DNA of 64,000 bases from positions 124,001 to 188,000 of the forward strand of contig JAKZHN010000008.1 of assembly GCA_037179335.1 (NCBI GenBank). The letters run 5' to 3'. The DNA is from Cyclaneusma minus. Its lineage: Eukaryota > Ascomycota > Leotiomycetes > Marthamycetales > Marthamycetaceae. The number at the start of each line of letters is the position of its first letter. Position 1 is the stretch's first letter. Positions 1-11,437 of this stretch are shown here, one piece after another. A program made the position numbers and the translations under genes. Under the pieces are notes generated by a model. It was not told the DNA's origin. It worked only from the letters and a program-made list of their open reading frames with translations, and searched no databases.

Positions 1-1584
1 TTCGACGTTATTACCTTTGATCTTCTGGCGATGCTGACAATCGAGTTTACCCCCAAGTGTGTTTGCTGGGTGCATAGACGTGGTGCATCGTTACCTCTGC
101 TGGCAGCATCGGACGAAGTCAACTATTCCATTCGCATATACGACGGGCGCGGCGAAAAGCAGGAGCCAATACACACAATATCCGGACTACATCGAAGTGT
201 TGTCTCGCTCATGGCCTTCAACGATGCCTACAATTGCGTCGTTTCAGCGGATGAAAACGGAATGCTCGAGTATTGGAGGCCAGAGGGGAACTACGAAAAA
301 CCAGACAATGTTTTCGAGTACAAGAGTTCCACCAATCTATTCGAATTCAAGAAGGCGAAATCCACACCTACGACTCTGACCATCTCCCCGTCTGGCTCTC
401 ACTTCGCCACCTTTTCTTTTCCAGATCGAAAAATTCGCATATTCGAGTTCGCAACAGGCAAGCTCTACCGAACATATGAAGAGTCGCTGCAAATAATCGA
501 GGAGATGCAGCAGGCCGGGACGTCCATTCAGAAGTTGGAAGATGTTGAATTTGGGAGGAGGATGGCCACTGAGCGAGAACTGGAAAGTCCACTTTACAGG
601 AATAAAGTTGACGTGATCTTTGACGAGACCGGCAATTTCATACTCTATGGCTCGATCCACGGAACCAAAGTCATCAACACTTACACGAACCGTGTGGTCA
701 AAGTCTATGGCAAGGATGAGAACTTTCGGCCGCTGAGTCTTGCACTCTACCAAGGTCAACCCCAGAAAAAGGGAATAACGACCATTGAAATGGCCGCATC
801 TAACAATCCTCTTCTCCAAGAATCCGAAACGCGGGATCCAATCCTCTTTGCCGCCGGAGTTGGTAAAGTCCGCTTCTACATGTTTACTAACGAAGAAGAG
901 ATCTCCAAATCAGAGCGTGACGTCCACAACGAGAAGCCCATTAACCTCACAGCCCAGAAAGCCGTGGCGAAGAAGGTGGCTCAGACAGGAACTGCCGCGA
1001 TTCTCCATACGACATACGGCGACATACATATCCGACTATTCCCAGACGCAGCACCCAAAGCCGTGGAGAACTTTGTCACCCACTCCAAGCAGGGCTACTA
1101 CAATAACACAATTTTCCACCGCGTGATCCGCAAGTTCATGATCCAGTGTGGTGATCCCCTGGGCGACGGTACAGGAGGAGAAAGCATCTGGGGCAGAGAA
1201 TTCGAAGATGAATTCAGCACGCTGAAGCACGACAAGCCGTACACGGTCAGCATGGCCAACGCGGGACCCAACACGAATGGAAGTCAGTTCTTCATAACCA
1301 CGGAAAAAGCTGTAAGTTCACCCACTGCATGGTCCACTTTCCGATTCTTTATTTCAATTATTTCTCGAGTCTTTTTCCCCCCATGCGCTGCACGCGTCTC
1401 TGCTTTCGCCTCCTGTCTTGCTGATCTTTTTGTGGTATAGCCCTGGTTGGACAACAAACACACAATATTCGGACGAGCTATTCAGGGACTGGATGTGGTG
1501 CACAAGATTGAGAATACGCGGGTGGATAAGAGCAAGGAGAGACCGGAGGAGACGATCAAGATTATCAATATCTCGATCTTGTAG
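1..1584 (+). CDS. PPWD1-type WD40/cyclophilin peptidyl-prolyl isomerase, 5' truncated
   Basis: The frame is open from base 1, so the N-terminal WD40 repeats lie outside the window. Exons are 1-1311 and 1441-1584; the intron (1312-1440) starts GTAAGT and joins codons for EKA and PWLDNKHT. The visible WD40 part includes IRIYDGRG and RKIRIFEF. A linker with ATTIEMKAS-like sequence (TTIEMAAS) and the DRDVHNEKP region, both typical of PPWD1, leads into a cyclophilin domain from about base 985. The catalytic-type residues are present: Arg in FHRVI, Gln in FMIQ, QFF in SQFFIT, Trp in PWLDNKH and the following His. The family accelerates prolyl isomerisation and associates with the spliceosome in animals; nuclear location here is inferred. 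Family assignment is strong; the true start is not visible. Confidence 0.95.
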
Positions 1585-2419
1585 TCGAAGCGGCGGAAGC
1601 TGAAGACCGAGTCAATAGCGTGGAATGCTGCCTCCCGGAGAACTGAAGCTGGCAGACTCCAGACAGAATATGCGATTGCGATACCCCATTGCCAGCCTGA
1701 AATCCGGGTACATAACCACGGGTCATCAAGTACCTCTAGCCTCCTCGTCTGCCGTTTTGGGCACGCGATGATGCAGTTACCCGCAGTGATCTCGTTTTGG
1801 ATCAGGCTGCCGTTGTGCTAGAGTACCTTAATCCAATAGTTACCGGCTTTCACCCCGCCTTATCGTACATTTGGATCGTCGTAGGGATACATCTGTAGAC
1901 ATCTTTAATGATGACCCCCACAGGCCGCTGCTGACACGTTTTCGTATCTGCTTACCTGCCCTGCCCCCTGCCCAGGTCCATCACATGCATCAATCTCCCT
2001 CGTCAATGTCCCCAGCTCGTCCGAAAGCTCGGGGTTTCGAACAGTGTGGACGGGGTCGGCGTGGGGCATCCAGGATCGGCGCTGCAGATCGTCCCAAAGG
2101 CGATTTCTTATCAGACCCCGTTCGATAATTTCCCATCCACCCCCACCACTCACACTCCCTCTGGTAACCTCTTCCATTAACCATATATTCTCCCCCCATC
2201 TTACCATAAACCGGAAACCCCAAGATGCATCTGGATTGTCCGAGAGCTTTGAGTCACTTCGTACCGCACGCCGCGATCCTGTCATTCCGGCCGTGCCGCT
2301 GAGTGGGAGTTTGTCAGCTGCCAGCATAAGCCCTCCAGCCTTGCCGTTTGAATATCTGAATATGCACCAAGTCTCTGGTCGAGCGATTCAGCTTCTGTCG
2401 TTGTGAAGGTGTATAGATA
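1585..2419. other. Intergenic region upstream of the Zn2Cys6 regulator
   Basis: No gene seen. It holds the 3' flank of the cyclophilin gene and the probable promoter and leader of the regulator. A pyrimidine-rich stretch lies around 2130-2200, and an in-frame stop (2414-2416) just before the ATG fixes the start at 2420. Confidence 0.6.
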
Positions 2420-5400
2420 ATGCCGCGGCCGAAGAAACCAGGCGGGCCTGAGCCGAAGAGAAGAAGTCGCAATGGGTGCTGGTATGTTTTCGTGAAGATT
2501 GTATAAGCCATATCCCACTCCCATAGAGTTCCTGGTGGAATGCCTAAAAGCCAATCATCGCTGACGTACCGATGAATGAGTTAGGCCGTGTAAAGGCCGC
2601 AAGGTCAAATGCGACGAGACCCGACCGAGTTGTATGAATTGTCAACGCCAAGGCGAAACTTGCGATTACAGCATCCGATTGAACTGGGAAGGCCGCGGGA
2701 GGAAAAGAGCTGATGAGCAGCTCCGGGGGAGTGGACAGTTGGTGTTTGAGACGACGACGACTCTGGCCAACGCTGCTGCGCCAGTGAAGAATGAGAGAGC
2801 CGAAGCTGCGCCACCGCGACGAACATTTGGTATTGGCGAATCTTCGACGTTCACGTTTGGTCCTTCGAGCGCAGGCTCCCCTTTTGTCGGTGGTGGAACT
2901 CCCAGCGTATCTCCAGGCGTCGTCCAGGCCAATACCTCCTGTCACCAGAGCAGCTTTCAATCGAGCGTACCGAATCCGCAAAGTGTCAGAAGCCATGATG
3001 GTCGGCCGCAACAACCATCGCAGACATACAATACAAGGCCCGGAGCGAGTACGAATATGATAGATCCCAGCCTTGCAATGGCAGGCAGAACAACAGCCGG
3101 CACTGACCGGATTGAATATGCGCCGGGAAGATATACAGGGCCTGTTCAACAGTACGCAACGAGTTACGATAGGGAGGCTGGAGGCATGGCTCCCGTTCAA
3201 CAGTATACTACGCGGTATGATAGGGAGGCTGGAGGAGGAATGGCACCCACAGCGCCCATGTTTGGCCAACAACCTGCTCTATCCAGATTACGAGAAAGCG
3301 GTCTTCCGTCTCCGTCATCTGTCGACTCGACCAGTCCTAAACTGCCTCCTAATGCTTTTCCAAGTAATAACACTGCTCCGCGAAACCGAATTCCTCACAT
3401 GAAGTCTCCACCAATTTCCAGTAATATGGCTCTTGAAAGTGTAACAATTCCGGGAGCAACAACGTCTGAACGGCCACCGAAACGGCGATACACTGCTTCG
3501 GCACGCGAGTCAAACCAGGCTTATGATGCCGAAATGCCACCGCCGCATCATGTCTCTTCGGTCTCGTCTTTTGATAGAGCAGATGCGAGAGCTACGGGTA
3601 TGATGGGTGGGACGGGCGTGGGTTCGCCGCTGACACCGGCTGCGAGTTCGAATGGCGATGACAGCTACAAGAGCTATTCCAGCAAAGCGCTGTCTCCGTA
3701 TGTGGCATCGTCACACGATTCGCCCGAACTGCGGAGGTTGTCCGTCAACTCATTGCTTTCAGGCCCTCCGCCGCCAGGGGCCCCCTTAAACCCTTCAGGC
3801 CCCTTAAACGTATCAAACCACTCATATTCCCCTCTTCAAAGTCCGCATATTGCCGCAACCCCCGATCCCTCCAGATCCATTCACCAAGGAAAATCCGTAA
3901 GCTTGCAGAGAAGCTCAAGCAGCGTCCATGAGGAAGAAGAAGACATCATTTACGGCTTAGATCGCGGCTTCAAAGACCTCGACATAGGGAAAAACGACGA
4001 CATGAACGCCGTGTCCGGTTCATCTCCTGTTATTGGGAGAGGGGTGTTGGCTTCCGTTGAGGGTGGCGAGGGGAGGATTGCAACGGAGTTTGGGTTTGGG
4101 ATTCAGGCAAAGGATAGTGCTTTTGAAAAGGGAGGATATTATGCGAAACCCGTGACTATTAGGATACCCAGGATTTTGCATCCGCTGCCGGGGAAGCTGG
4201 TGGATAATCCGATCAATTTGTTGGTAAGAGAACTCTTTTTACTCGAAGCTCTTTGATGGGTGAAATTTGTGACTTTTCTTGTGTGGTCAGGAGCGGGGAC
4301 TTGGAGAGATTGGCATTGGGATGAGTTATTCGAGGAGCTTCTGGGAGTTTGAGCAGAGTTGGCGCGATCCAATAAGGATCCCACCTCATTATTAGGAGTT
4401 TTCTTGAACTTTAGAATTTGCTTTGATCACTCTGGGCCATCTATGTAGTGTTCGGCGTTGGTTGGCCACACAAGAATTTCATCAGGAGTCCCCCTATCCA
4501 AAAACTCGGATGCTGACGATCAAATAGTATTTTGTGAGTACAATGGACTACTCTCTGACACATTTAATTACTGATGATCTGTCTTTCAGCATCACTTTCT
4601 CAACCATACTGCTCGCGGTATGTAGCAATCTCTCCCCTCATATCGCTCGCTGCCACTGACACCCACCCAGTCCTAACCCCTCACGACTGCGACGTCAACC
4701 CCTTCCGCAACGTCCTCCCCCGAATGGCCCTCCAAGACGGCGACCTCCTAAACCTCCTCCTAGCCTACTCAGCATCCCACCGCTCCCGCCTCCTCCAACA
4801 CCCCGAGCCCGCCACCCGCATCGCCCTCTGGGTCCGCGACATATTCCCCAAACTCCGCCACGCCCTCAACGACCCCAACAAGATCATCTCCAACGCCAAC
4901 CTAGCCACAGCCATCATGCTCGCCTCTCTCGAAATCATCTCTCCCAACGCCTTCGGCATTGCCATCCCCTGGCAACAACACCTCGACGTCGCGCGCCAAA
5001 TGATAGCCGTCCGTGGCGGCGCGTCAACCATGGCACATGATGAAGTATCGTCCTTTCTGCTTCGCTGGTTTGCCTATCTCGACGTCGTCGGCAGTCTTTC
5101 CGGGGGCCGCAACTCGCCCCCACTGTCCGCAGCTTCAAGCCCCACAGGCCGCAAGCCGTCCTACAAAATCTCGGATTATGGGCCGGAGAAAGAGGACGTG
5201 TATAAGATTGACTGCCTCCTGGGGTTTACTAGTCGCTGTATTTCCATCCTGGCGAAGATTGCGAATGTGGCAAGGGTTTGTGATAGGGAGCGTATAGGCC
5301 CAGACCACGCCATCCGTCCTGACTGGCGTCCCTCCCCTTATATTATCGCACAAGCCCAGCAAATGAAACAAGATCTGCATTCTGCTCGCGCGAATACGAG

Positions 5401-5818
5401 TGTAGAGCCCTGTCCTCATCGTCACAGCAGCAGTTCCGACAGCGACGACTCCTGGGATACGATCGAAATGCAAGCCACGAACGAAGCGTACCACTGGGCG
5501 GGTATTTGCCAAATCGACCGCCGCATCCTCGGCAAAGCTTCCTCGCACTCAGATGTCCAAACTGCGGTAACGGAGATTGTGAATGCGCTGGGAAGGGTTA
5601 GGAAAGGGAGCACGGCGGAGGCTTGTCTGTTGTTTCCTATATTTACGGCTGGGTGCGAGGCACAGGGGGAAAGACACAGACAGATGGTGTTGGAGCGGCT
5701 GGAGAGCGTGGGGGTTTTTGGCATGGCGCAGGTGGGGAATGCGGTGGGGTTGATGAGGAGGGTTTGGAGGGAGGGGAGGCCGTGGGAGACTTTTGTGCAG
5801 GGCGAGTTTCTTGGGTAG
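2420..5818 (+). CDS. Zn2Cys6 transcription factor with Fungal_trans_2-type domain (ARCA-like)
   Basis: A nuclear DNA-binding regulator of 960 aa. Proposed exons are 2420-2481, 2585-4223, 4528-4533, 4590-4617 and 4671-5818; all phases fit. Joining exons 1 and 2 completes the zinc cluster CWPCKGRKVKC...CMNCQRQGETC (Cys 20, 23, 30, 37, 40, 47, spacing 2-6-6-2-6). A long Ser/Pro/Gln-rich linker follows. From about residue 520 comes the fungal regulatory domain, with TIRIPRILHPLPGKL, NPFRNVLPRMAL and LLLAYSASHRSRLL, as in PF11951 regulators. The third exon is only 6 nt (Tyr-Phe); I place it because relatives read NLLYFHHFLNHTA across this point. Intron 2 (4224-4527, 304 nt) is long for this genome and contains an alternative acceptor at 4290 leading to a stop. 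Target genes are unknown. Confidence 0.88.
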
Positions 5819-6013
5819 GAGGTACGGGTCGGTAGCGGATTGAGCTCTTTGTGATTCAAGGGATGGATGTTTTGAATTGAATTGGATTGCTTGGATAGAA
5901 AAGCTTGGGTTGGTGGGCCTGCGGCTGGCGCTGGGTTTCTGGAGCAGGAAGGAAGGGGTGGATATTTGAATCTACTTCGTGCGTTAGATACCATTTGCTG
6001 CTATATACGCGAA

Positions 6014-6023
6014 TATATATAAA
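6014..6023 (+). promoter_or_regulatory. TATA-like box facing the repeat block
   Basis: TATATATAAA sits about 200 bases past the stop of the regulator and points into a gene-free repeat block. No coding start follows. It could drive a non-coding transcript; this is inference from one motif. Confidence 0.3.
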
Positions 6024-6079
6024 GAGACGCTGTTATGACTCCCTTGTCCCTGGCTGTTGACCCTGCCCTGGTGGGGAGA

Positions 6080-6760
6080 ATCAGGCGTTCAGTCCGTTAC
6101 GGCCATGGTGTTGTTGGGTCGATAAGCACTCCTTCATGCCCACGGCCGGTGCTGCGGTCGACCGTCTGCCAGTGGTTAGGTCGGGTAGAGAGCCAGTCAA
6201 GACCATATTGATCCTCTAGATACGTCTCCCTGCATGTCCACGTTGGGCTATGGCTCTCTGCGAGTGTTGAGCTCAGGTGGGGAGCTCTTCGAGACCGTCT
6301 TGATGCCGTAGATACTCGTCCCCTTTCATGCCCATTGGGAGGCTGTGGCTGTCTGCTCGTGCTAGACCCAGAGAGGGGGCTTGTGGAGCTCGTATTGATG
6401 CTGTAGATACGTCTCATGTTATGCTTGTATCTGGCAAGTGGTGGGCGCAAGAGTGGCCTCAAGTAGCATCTCGGGCTGGTTCTCCTGAAGTGTCAGGGGC
6501 TGGGGGGGGGGGGGGGACTGCACTCCTCGAGAGTGTACTGATGCTCTAGGTCGTTTGGGTTGACGGCGATGGGGCTGATGGCTTTCTCCTGATAGTAGAG
6601 CAGGTAGAGTCAGTCTATGGTCGTCACGTCCGAAGTCTCAGGGGCTGGGTGGGATGGGCTCATCAAGTCTGAATTGGTGCTACGGATATGCCTTCCACCA
6701 TGCCCCTGAGATCGATGGAATTCTCCTAGTGGTGGAGTCAAGGAGCATAGGTAGGGAGAC
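6080..6760. repeat. Degenerate tandem repeat of about 100-150 bp
   Basis: Segments of the form 'gatgctgtagatacgtctc...catgccc' followed by 'ctgtggctgtct' and 'ggggctgg' recur at about 6210, 6300, 6395, 6540 and 6690 with many substitutions. A run of 15 G (6502-6516) lies inside. No protein frame persists across the units. Confidence 0.5.
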
Positions 6761-7719
6761 TCATGTCATGAAGTCAGTGTGGTTCCCAAGTCCCAAGCAT
6801 GGCCCGAGCCAGTAGCAAAAGGTCATCGACAGATCAAGTCGCAGTCGACAGCCAGCCGTGCAAGGCCGTCGTCCCTCGCCTGGCCCCGAGCGGCAAAACC
6901 TTCAAGCGAGAATCTCAGGACAGCAAACAAATGTTGCTGCAGAACCGCACTAGTGAGGCGAGCGGCGCAAGCGAGGATCTGAGTTGCTTAAAACCCACCC
7001 AAGGTTCCTCTCCCTCTTCTTTTTTTTTCTCTTTCCTTTCCATCCACACTTGGCTCATCGACCGCGCTGGGGTCTTTGTTTACCTGCGCCTGCCACACAC
7101 CCTCCCTTCTGACCCTCGACGATGCTTGCCTTGGTTGTTCTATCCCACCATTGCGCTGCATCCTCCTACTTGCCCATCGCGTTGACCAACCGACGGCGCT
7201 GTGGTGGTTCATCCATTGCACAGCGTCTGGTCTTCGCGATAGCCCACAACAACCTGCATGTTTCGTGATGGGTTATAAGTTATGGGAACGTAGACTACTT
7301 GTAGTTCCGCGTGTACCCTCCCGTCCTGCGCCCATCGCTTCATGTAGTGGGTGGCACAACAACATGTAAGTCCAACTGCGCAACTACAAGCTGACACTCG
7401 ATAGATGGCGCTGCCAGTCTGCCTTTGGTGGTTCCATCCCTCCATTGCGCAGTGTCTGGTCCTCACACCACTGCGCGCGCCACCCTGACCCCGTTGACTT
7501 GTTGGCCTTGCTCACCTCGACTTGGCCTTCGCAACACGGAGCCGCCCACTACACGACTGTGGCGGTCACCCGTCCGGGGTTCGAGTCCCTAGGGTTGAAA
7601 GTCCCGTGCTTTCATGCCGAAAAGATCCGCAACGACTTTCGCCTCCACGTGGTGCGGATTGGATACGAGACATTGCGTCTCTAATCAAATGAAAGTCAGC
7701 TGGGATTGCGAGCTTCAAG
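6761..7719. other. Gene-free stretch with one imperfect duplication
   Basis: No gene seen. Around 7195-7250 and 7406-7470 a segment of the form 'gcgctg...tggtggttcatccattgcacagcgtctggtc' occurs twice, about 210 bases apart. A B-box-like string lies at 7578-7589 but no tRNA fold could be built around it. Confidence 0.4.
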
Positions 7720-7845
7720 GTATGTTCTGATCACCATCTCCCTCCTGTCTTCAACAGCTCAAAGCTAACCTCATCACTCCACCATGGCTTGTTCTGCGTC
7801 GCGCCGCGACTTCGATCCTCGACACTGTTCTCTGCTTCTCTCATG

Positions 7846-7991
7846 GTGAGTTCCAACCCCCGGGTCAGTCCTCTCTCCTATCCAGCATACGGTAATTCCC
7901 AGCTTCGGCGTGTGGGTTGCGGATGTTGGTTGGGAGCTTGGATTGAGCGAACTCACTCAGCTTTTGCTTGCATCTGCTGACATCTTTTTAG
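7846..7991 (+). other. Intron-like unit A
   Basis: Donor GTGAGTTC (7846-7853) pairs perfectly with GAACTCAC (7949-7956). The pair differs from units B-D (GTGAGTCC with GGACTCAC) by a covarying T-A for C-G. It has a TTCGGCGTGTGGGTT arm inside, CTGAC near the end and acceptor CTTTTTAG. Confidence 0.45.
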
Positions 7992-8071
7992 GTCTTCCAT
8001 TCAATATTCCGCAACATCAACATCAACGTCATTTCGCGTCCACTTTGGCGCCGGCGCCCACTTCTCCCTAG

Positions 8072-8230
8072 GTGAGTCCAAGCCCCGGCGTAGTCCTTTT
8101 TCCTTCCCAGTTTCTGGTGATACCCCGTTTCGGCGTGTGGGTTCAGCATACTGGCAAGGCGATTGTGACTGCGTCGTGGACTCACCAGCTTCATTGCACA
8201 CCGATGCTGACGGGCCGTTTTCTATTCTAG
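8072..8230 (+). other. Intron-like unit B
   Basis: GTGAGTCCA (8072-8080) pairs with TGGACTCAC (8177-8185). The inner arm is of the form ACCCC...GTGGGT around TTCGGCG. The branch-like GATGCTGACG is followed by TTCTATTCTAG. Confidence 0.45.
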
Positions 8231-8303
8231 GCTACCCTTACCTCTTCCTTCCTCGCCGCTGCCGCTCGGCCTCCTCTCGGTCTCTGAAACAATACACATC
8301 TAG

Positions 8304-8457
8304 GTGAGTCCAGACCCCCGGCGCAGTCCTTCTTCTTTCCTGGTTCCTGGTAATGCCCCGCTGCGGCGTGTGGGTTCAGAAGCCGTCAAGGAGATTGGAC
8401 TGTGCGGACTCACACAGCTTCATTGCACATCGATGCTGACGGGCTGTCTTTTTTTAG
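8304..8457 (+). other. Intron-like unit C
   Basis: GTGAGTCC (8304-8311) pairs with GGACTCAC (8406-8413). It is closely similar to unit B, including the GATGCTGACGGGC branch region, and ends TTTTTTTAG. Confidence 0.45.
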
Positions 8458-8521
8458 ATCATTCCTCCCCGACAGCCACCGCTCAACCTCCTACCGGTCT
8501 TCGAAACAATATATCTTCAAG

Positions 8522-8749
8522 GTGAGTCCAAGCCTAGCGCTCCAGTCTTTCTCTGACCAGCTCTGCAAGCCCTCCATCGACTTTCAAGTTCTAGTTCCTC
8601 TCATCGAAAGATGGAGCGAGCATTTAGGATTTGGACGTTTGTGGAGACTTGGGATACGGTTGAGATTGGCTGCAGTGGACTCACTCAGCATAGCCCTTAT
8701 GCTGTCACCCATCATATAACTTATGCTGATGCTGGCGGCGTGTTCACAG
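8522..8749 (+). other. Intron-like unit D
   Basis: GTGAGTCCA (8522-8530) pairs with TGGACTCAC (8676-8684). This unit is longer and its interior has diverged, but the donor stem, the GCTGATGCTGG region and the acceptor TGTTCACAG are kept. Confidence 0.4.
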
Positions 8750-8939
8750 GTTCCTCCATCTGGGTGCTTTGTCTCTAGTCACCAGAACAAACTCCACGCC
8801 TGTTCGCGAACAACACAAATAAAAGGTGAGATCATTCCTCAACCCAAGTTCGAGCTCTTGTGCAGGCACCACACCCCTCGGGGCATACCACTCGGGACAA
8901 TCGGGGATTATGACATCGACGGACAGATTCGCAGCATGA

Positions 8940-9075
8940 CTCCTGGCTCGGCCTTCACCCGGCCTACCCGGTTTGGGAGAGTCTACTAGTCGTTGAGCGA
9001 TAGGTTCTTGGCTTGGCCTTTACTCTACCCACCTGGTTTGGGGGAACTGTGCTCGTCGGTCGAAAGTATAGCAGC
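8940..9075. repeat. Two-copy repeat of about 66 bp
   Basis: A segment of the form 'ctcctggctcggccttcacccggcc...ggtttggg...gtcgttgagcg' (from about 8940) recurs as 'gttcttggcttggcctttactctaccc...' (from about 9004). No coding sense was found. Confidence 0.4.
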
Positions 9076-9489
9076 CTGGCTCACGCGGCACAAAAGCTTC
9101 AATAGCTAGCCGTTAAGAAGTAGTGGAAAGATACGCACGGGGTACTGTCTGGGATTGTCTCCGCCGTCTGTACGTTTTGACGATGTCATGAAACTGCTCA
9201 CTGTGGTAATTGACAAAGACAATGGAGGCATGACCTGCCACGAGACTCTCGAGGTGGTTCTGCGTGGGAGCTTGGGCTTGGTGATCTCACCAGCACGTTA
9301 TCTGGGGGCCGTTGCTGACTTGGGGTCTTGCTTTTCTTTAGGCTTCGATCCCTTCGACCTATTCGAATCTTCCGACTCCTTCAACATATCTCGCCTACCT
9401 CGCCCTCGTCTCTCTGTGGCGCGTTCTTTCGGGAATGTTCATATGTCTACTCGCTAAGTTCGTGCCCCTTTCCTACTGTCAAAATATCT

Positions 9490-10760
9490 GTGGCACCACA
9501 ACATCCAAATGATGATTGCCTACACTCCAAAACTCCCATCGCTGCACAAACAAAGAGACAAGGTGGTCGCGTTCTCTGCGGTGTGGGTATTGTTTTGCGA
9601 GACACTGCAGTTCCGAGGTCCATGACCCATAAAGAAGTTCAGATACAGGTACAAATCATCATGCATGTTTGACACTCGTTCTGATGCAATTATGGCACTA
9701 CCTTCAAGTACCTCCCACACCTGCGGGGTGGAGTCAACCAACGATGACCTGGTACGGTAGACCTCTGATGGATTCTTCTTCTTCCCCCCACGACTTCGTG
9801 GTGCACTCCCCCGTCATCTTTCACACGAGCATTTCTGATCAGGCTACTGCAAGATCCAAATAATGATTGCCAATCAATACTCCAGTAGCGCAATCCTCCA
9901 ACACGCTCCTGGAGTCGCTGCAGTTCCGAGCATCGACATCAGCTACTTCCGCTGCTCCCGAGATCATGCCCGTCTTGGGATCGTTACCCTATGTCGATGC
10001 TCGTTCTGATGAAAATATGGCATCTACCTTCAAGTACCTTTCCACACCTAGCCCTGGTGGAGTCGTCTCATCATCGACCGGTACGGTAGCCTCTGATGGA
10101 TTCGATTTCCGGGTTCTGTACGGTGTACCCCTCCCACGATCCCCGAACAGTCGTCTCCGTACCTTGACTGACCCCGAACAGATATCCATCCTCTACCTAC
10201 CAGCATCCAAATGATGATTGCCGAATCTCCATTACAAGTACGAGCCGTGGGATCCAGCTTCCTCTATACGGAGGGAGTTCACGGCTGCTGTCTGTTTTGC
10301 GAGGCACTGCAGTTCCGAGATCACACATGGCCACATGATTTCATGATCACCAATGGCCACCACACCGAGACAGCATGCTTCAAGCATTATGTGTGATACT
10401 CGTTCTGATGACAACATGGCACTGCGTTAAAATACCTTTCCTGCCTGAAGGTCAGATATCATTCGGGGTATTGCAGTAATTCTGATGGATTCAATATTCT
10501 GGTTCCGTATCCCTTTCCTATCCCAAAACACTCTGCTTGAACAGCAGTCATGTCATCCTCACAATTGGGGAAACATACAGCTCCTCTCTACACCACAGAG
10601 TCCAAGTGATGACTGCCAGTCCTCCATCACCAACCAAAAGGTCTAACATCTTCCTTGTGGAGAGTGTTTAACCTTGCGGTTCATCTTGATGCAAAATACG
10701 GCACTGCCTTCGAGTTTTGACGGTTGCGACTGCCATTACTCTGTTGGTAGATTCTGATGG
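9490..10760. repeat. Tandem repeat of about 350 bp, roughly 3.5 diverged copies
   Basis: Three landmarks recur in the same order. The first is 'atccaaatgatgattgcc' (about 9504, 9853, 10205, 10599). The second is 'gcactgcagttccgag' (about 9604, 9917, 10304). The third is 'tcgttctgatga..atatggcactaccttcaagtacct' (about 9677, 10001, 10401, weakly 10687). The spacing is 320-395 bases. No shared open frame exists. TGATGA and CTGA strings occur in each unit, but no flanking stem was found. Confidence 0.6.
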
Positions 10761-10854
10761 ACTTGCTTCAGTGGTTATCTCGGGGGATCTTCAACACTCA
10801 GTTCCGTCTCTTCATGGCCGTGATGGATTCAGTTCTGGAGCCTGCGAGGCCAAC

Positions 10855-11290
10855 GCGCTGTGACGGATTCACGTCCCGAGCGGGTGGACCATATTTTCTT
10901 CTGACGGATTCACCTCCCGAGCCGACAGAACCTATCTTTTGGGTGCTGCGTTCACCCGGCTATGACGGATTCAACATCCCGACGCCACCGGAGTCGACAG
11001 GTGTGTTCCCCTGTGCTCGTGATCACGGTCGCTCACATCCTCCCAAATCATCAGCTCGTTGGTGCCCGTGTTCACCTGGCTGTGACGGACTCACGTCGGA
11101 GTCTCGAGCCTCGAGCTTTTCCCCTTGGAGTCGATGCGGGTCTTAGGTGCTCAGGTTTGCCTGATCACTGGCTATGATGGATTCACATCCTGACGCCCCG
11201 GAGTCGCCTGGTGTGTTCACTCGTGCTCGTGATCACGACCGTTCACATCCTCCAGACCCCCGGAGTCGATAGGTGTAGGGTTGTGCGTGC
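10855..11290. repeat. GACGGATTCAC repeat cluster
   Basis: The string GACGGATTC(A) or a close variant occurs at about 10862, 10902, 10963, 11083 and 11176. Two copies (about 10950-11045 and 11165-11255) extend to about 95 bases and share 'gtgctcgtgatcacg', which contains the palindrome CGTGATCACG. Confidence 0.5.
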
Positions 11291-11437
11291 TCGGCATCAC
11301 AACAATGCTACATCCTCCACTATCATCCTCCTTCACACATACACTCTACACATTTCCTTTTGTATTTCTTTTACTTCCGTCATCCAAGCTCTCGAGCTGG
11401 TTCTCGGGCTTTGGAGCGGACAAACTTGGCAAATGTG

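Larger units (their letters stand above)
7720..8825 (+). ncRNA. Tandem intron-like array, probable spliced non-coding transcript
   Basis: Four consecutive units start GTGAGT, contain a CTGAC or CTGAT branch-like site and end in AG: 7846-7991, 8072-8230, 8304-8457 and 8522-8749. They are separated by short exon-like segments of 64-80 nt, and a further GTGAG occurs at 8826. The second and third spacers are related in sequence, so exon and intron were duplicated together. The spacers do not share a reading frame. In each unit the donor bases pair with a complement about 100-155 nt downstream. The array looks like an RNA gene whose introns arose by duplication, or like introner-type introns. Transcription and splicing are not proven. 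Confidence 0.4.

Noticed and set aside
6502..6516. Run of 15 G as a G-quadruplex or regulatory site
   Set aside because: An isolated homopolymer inside degenerate repeats; length may also be an assembly artefact.
7560..7640. tRNA-like B box (GGTTCGAGTCCC)
   Set aside because: The T stem has mismatches and no A box, anticodon arm or acceptor stem could be formed around it.
9500..9700. Box C/D snoRNA in the 350-bp repeats
   Set aside because: TGATGA and CTGA strings are present but no closing stem was found, so no RNA feature is claimed.
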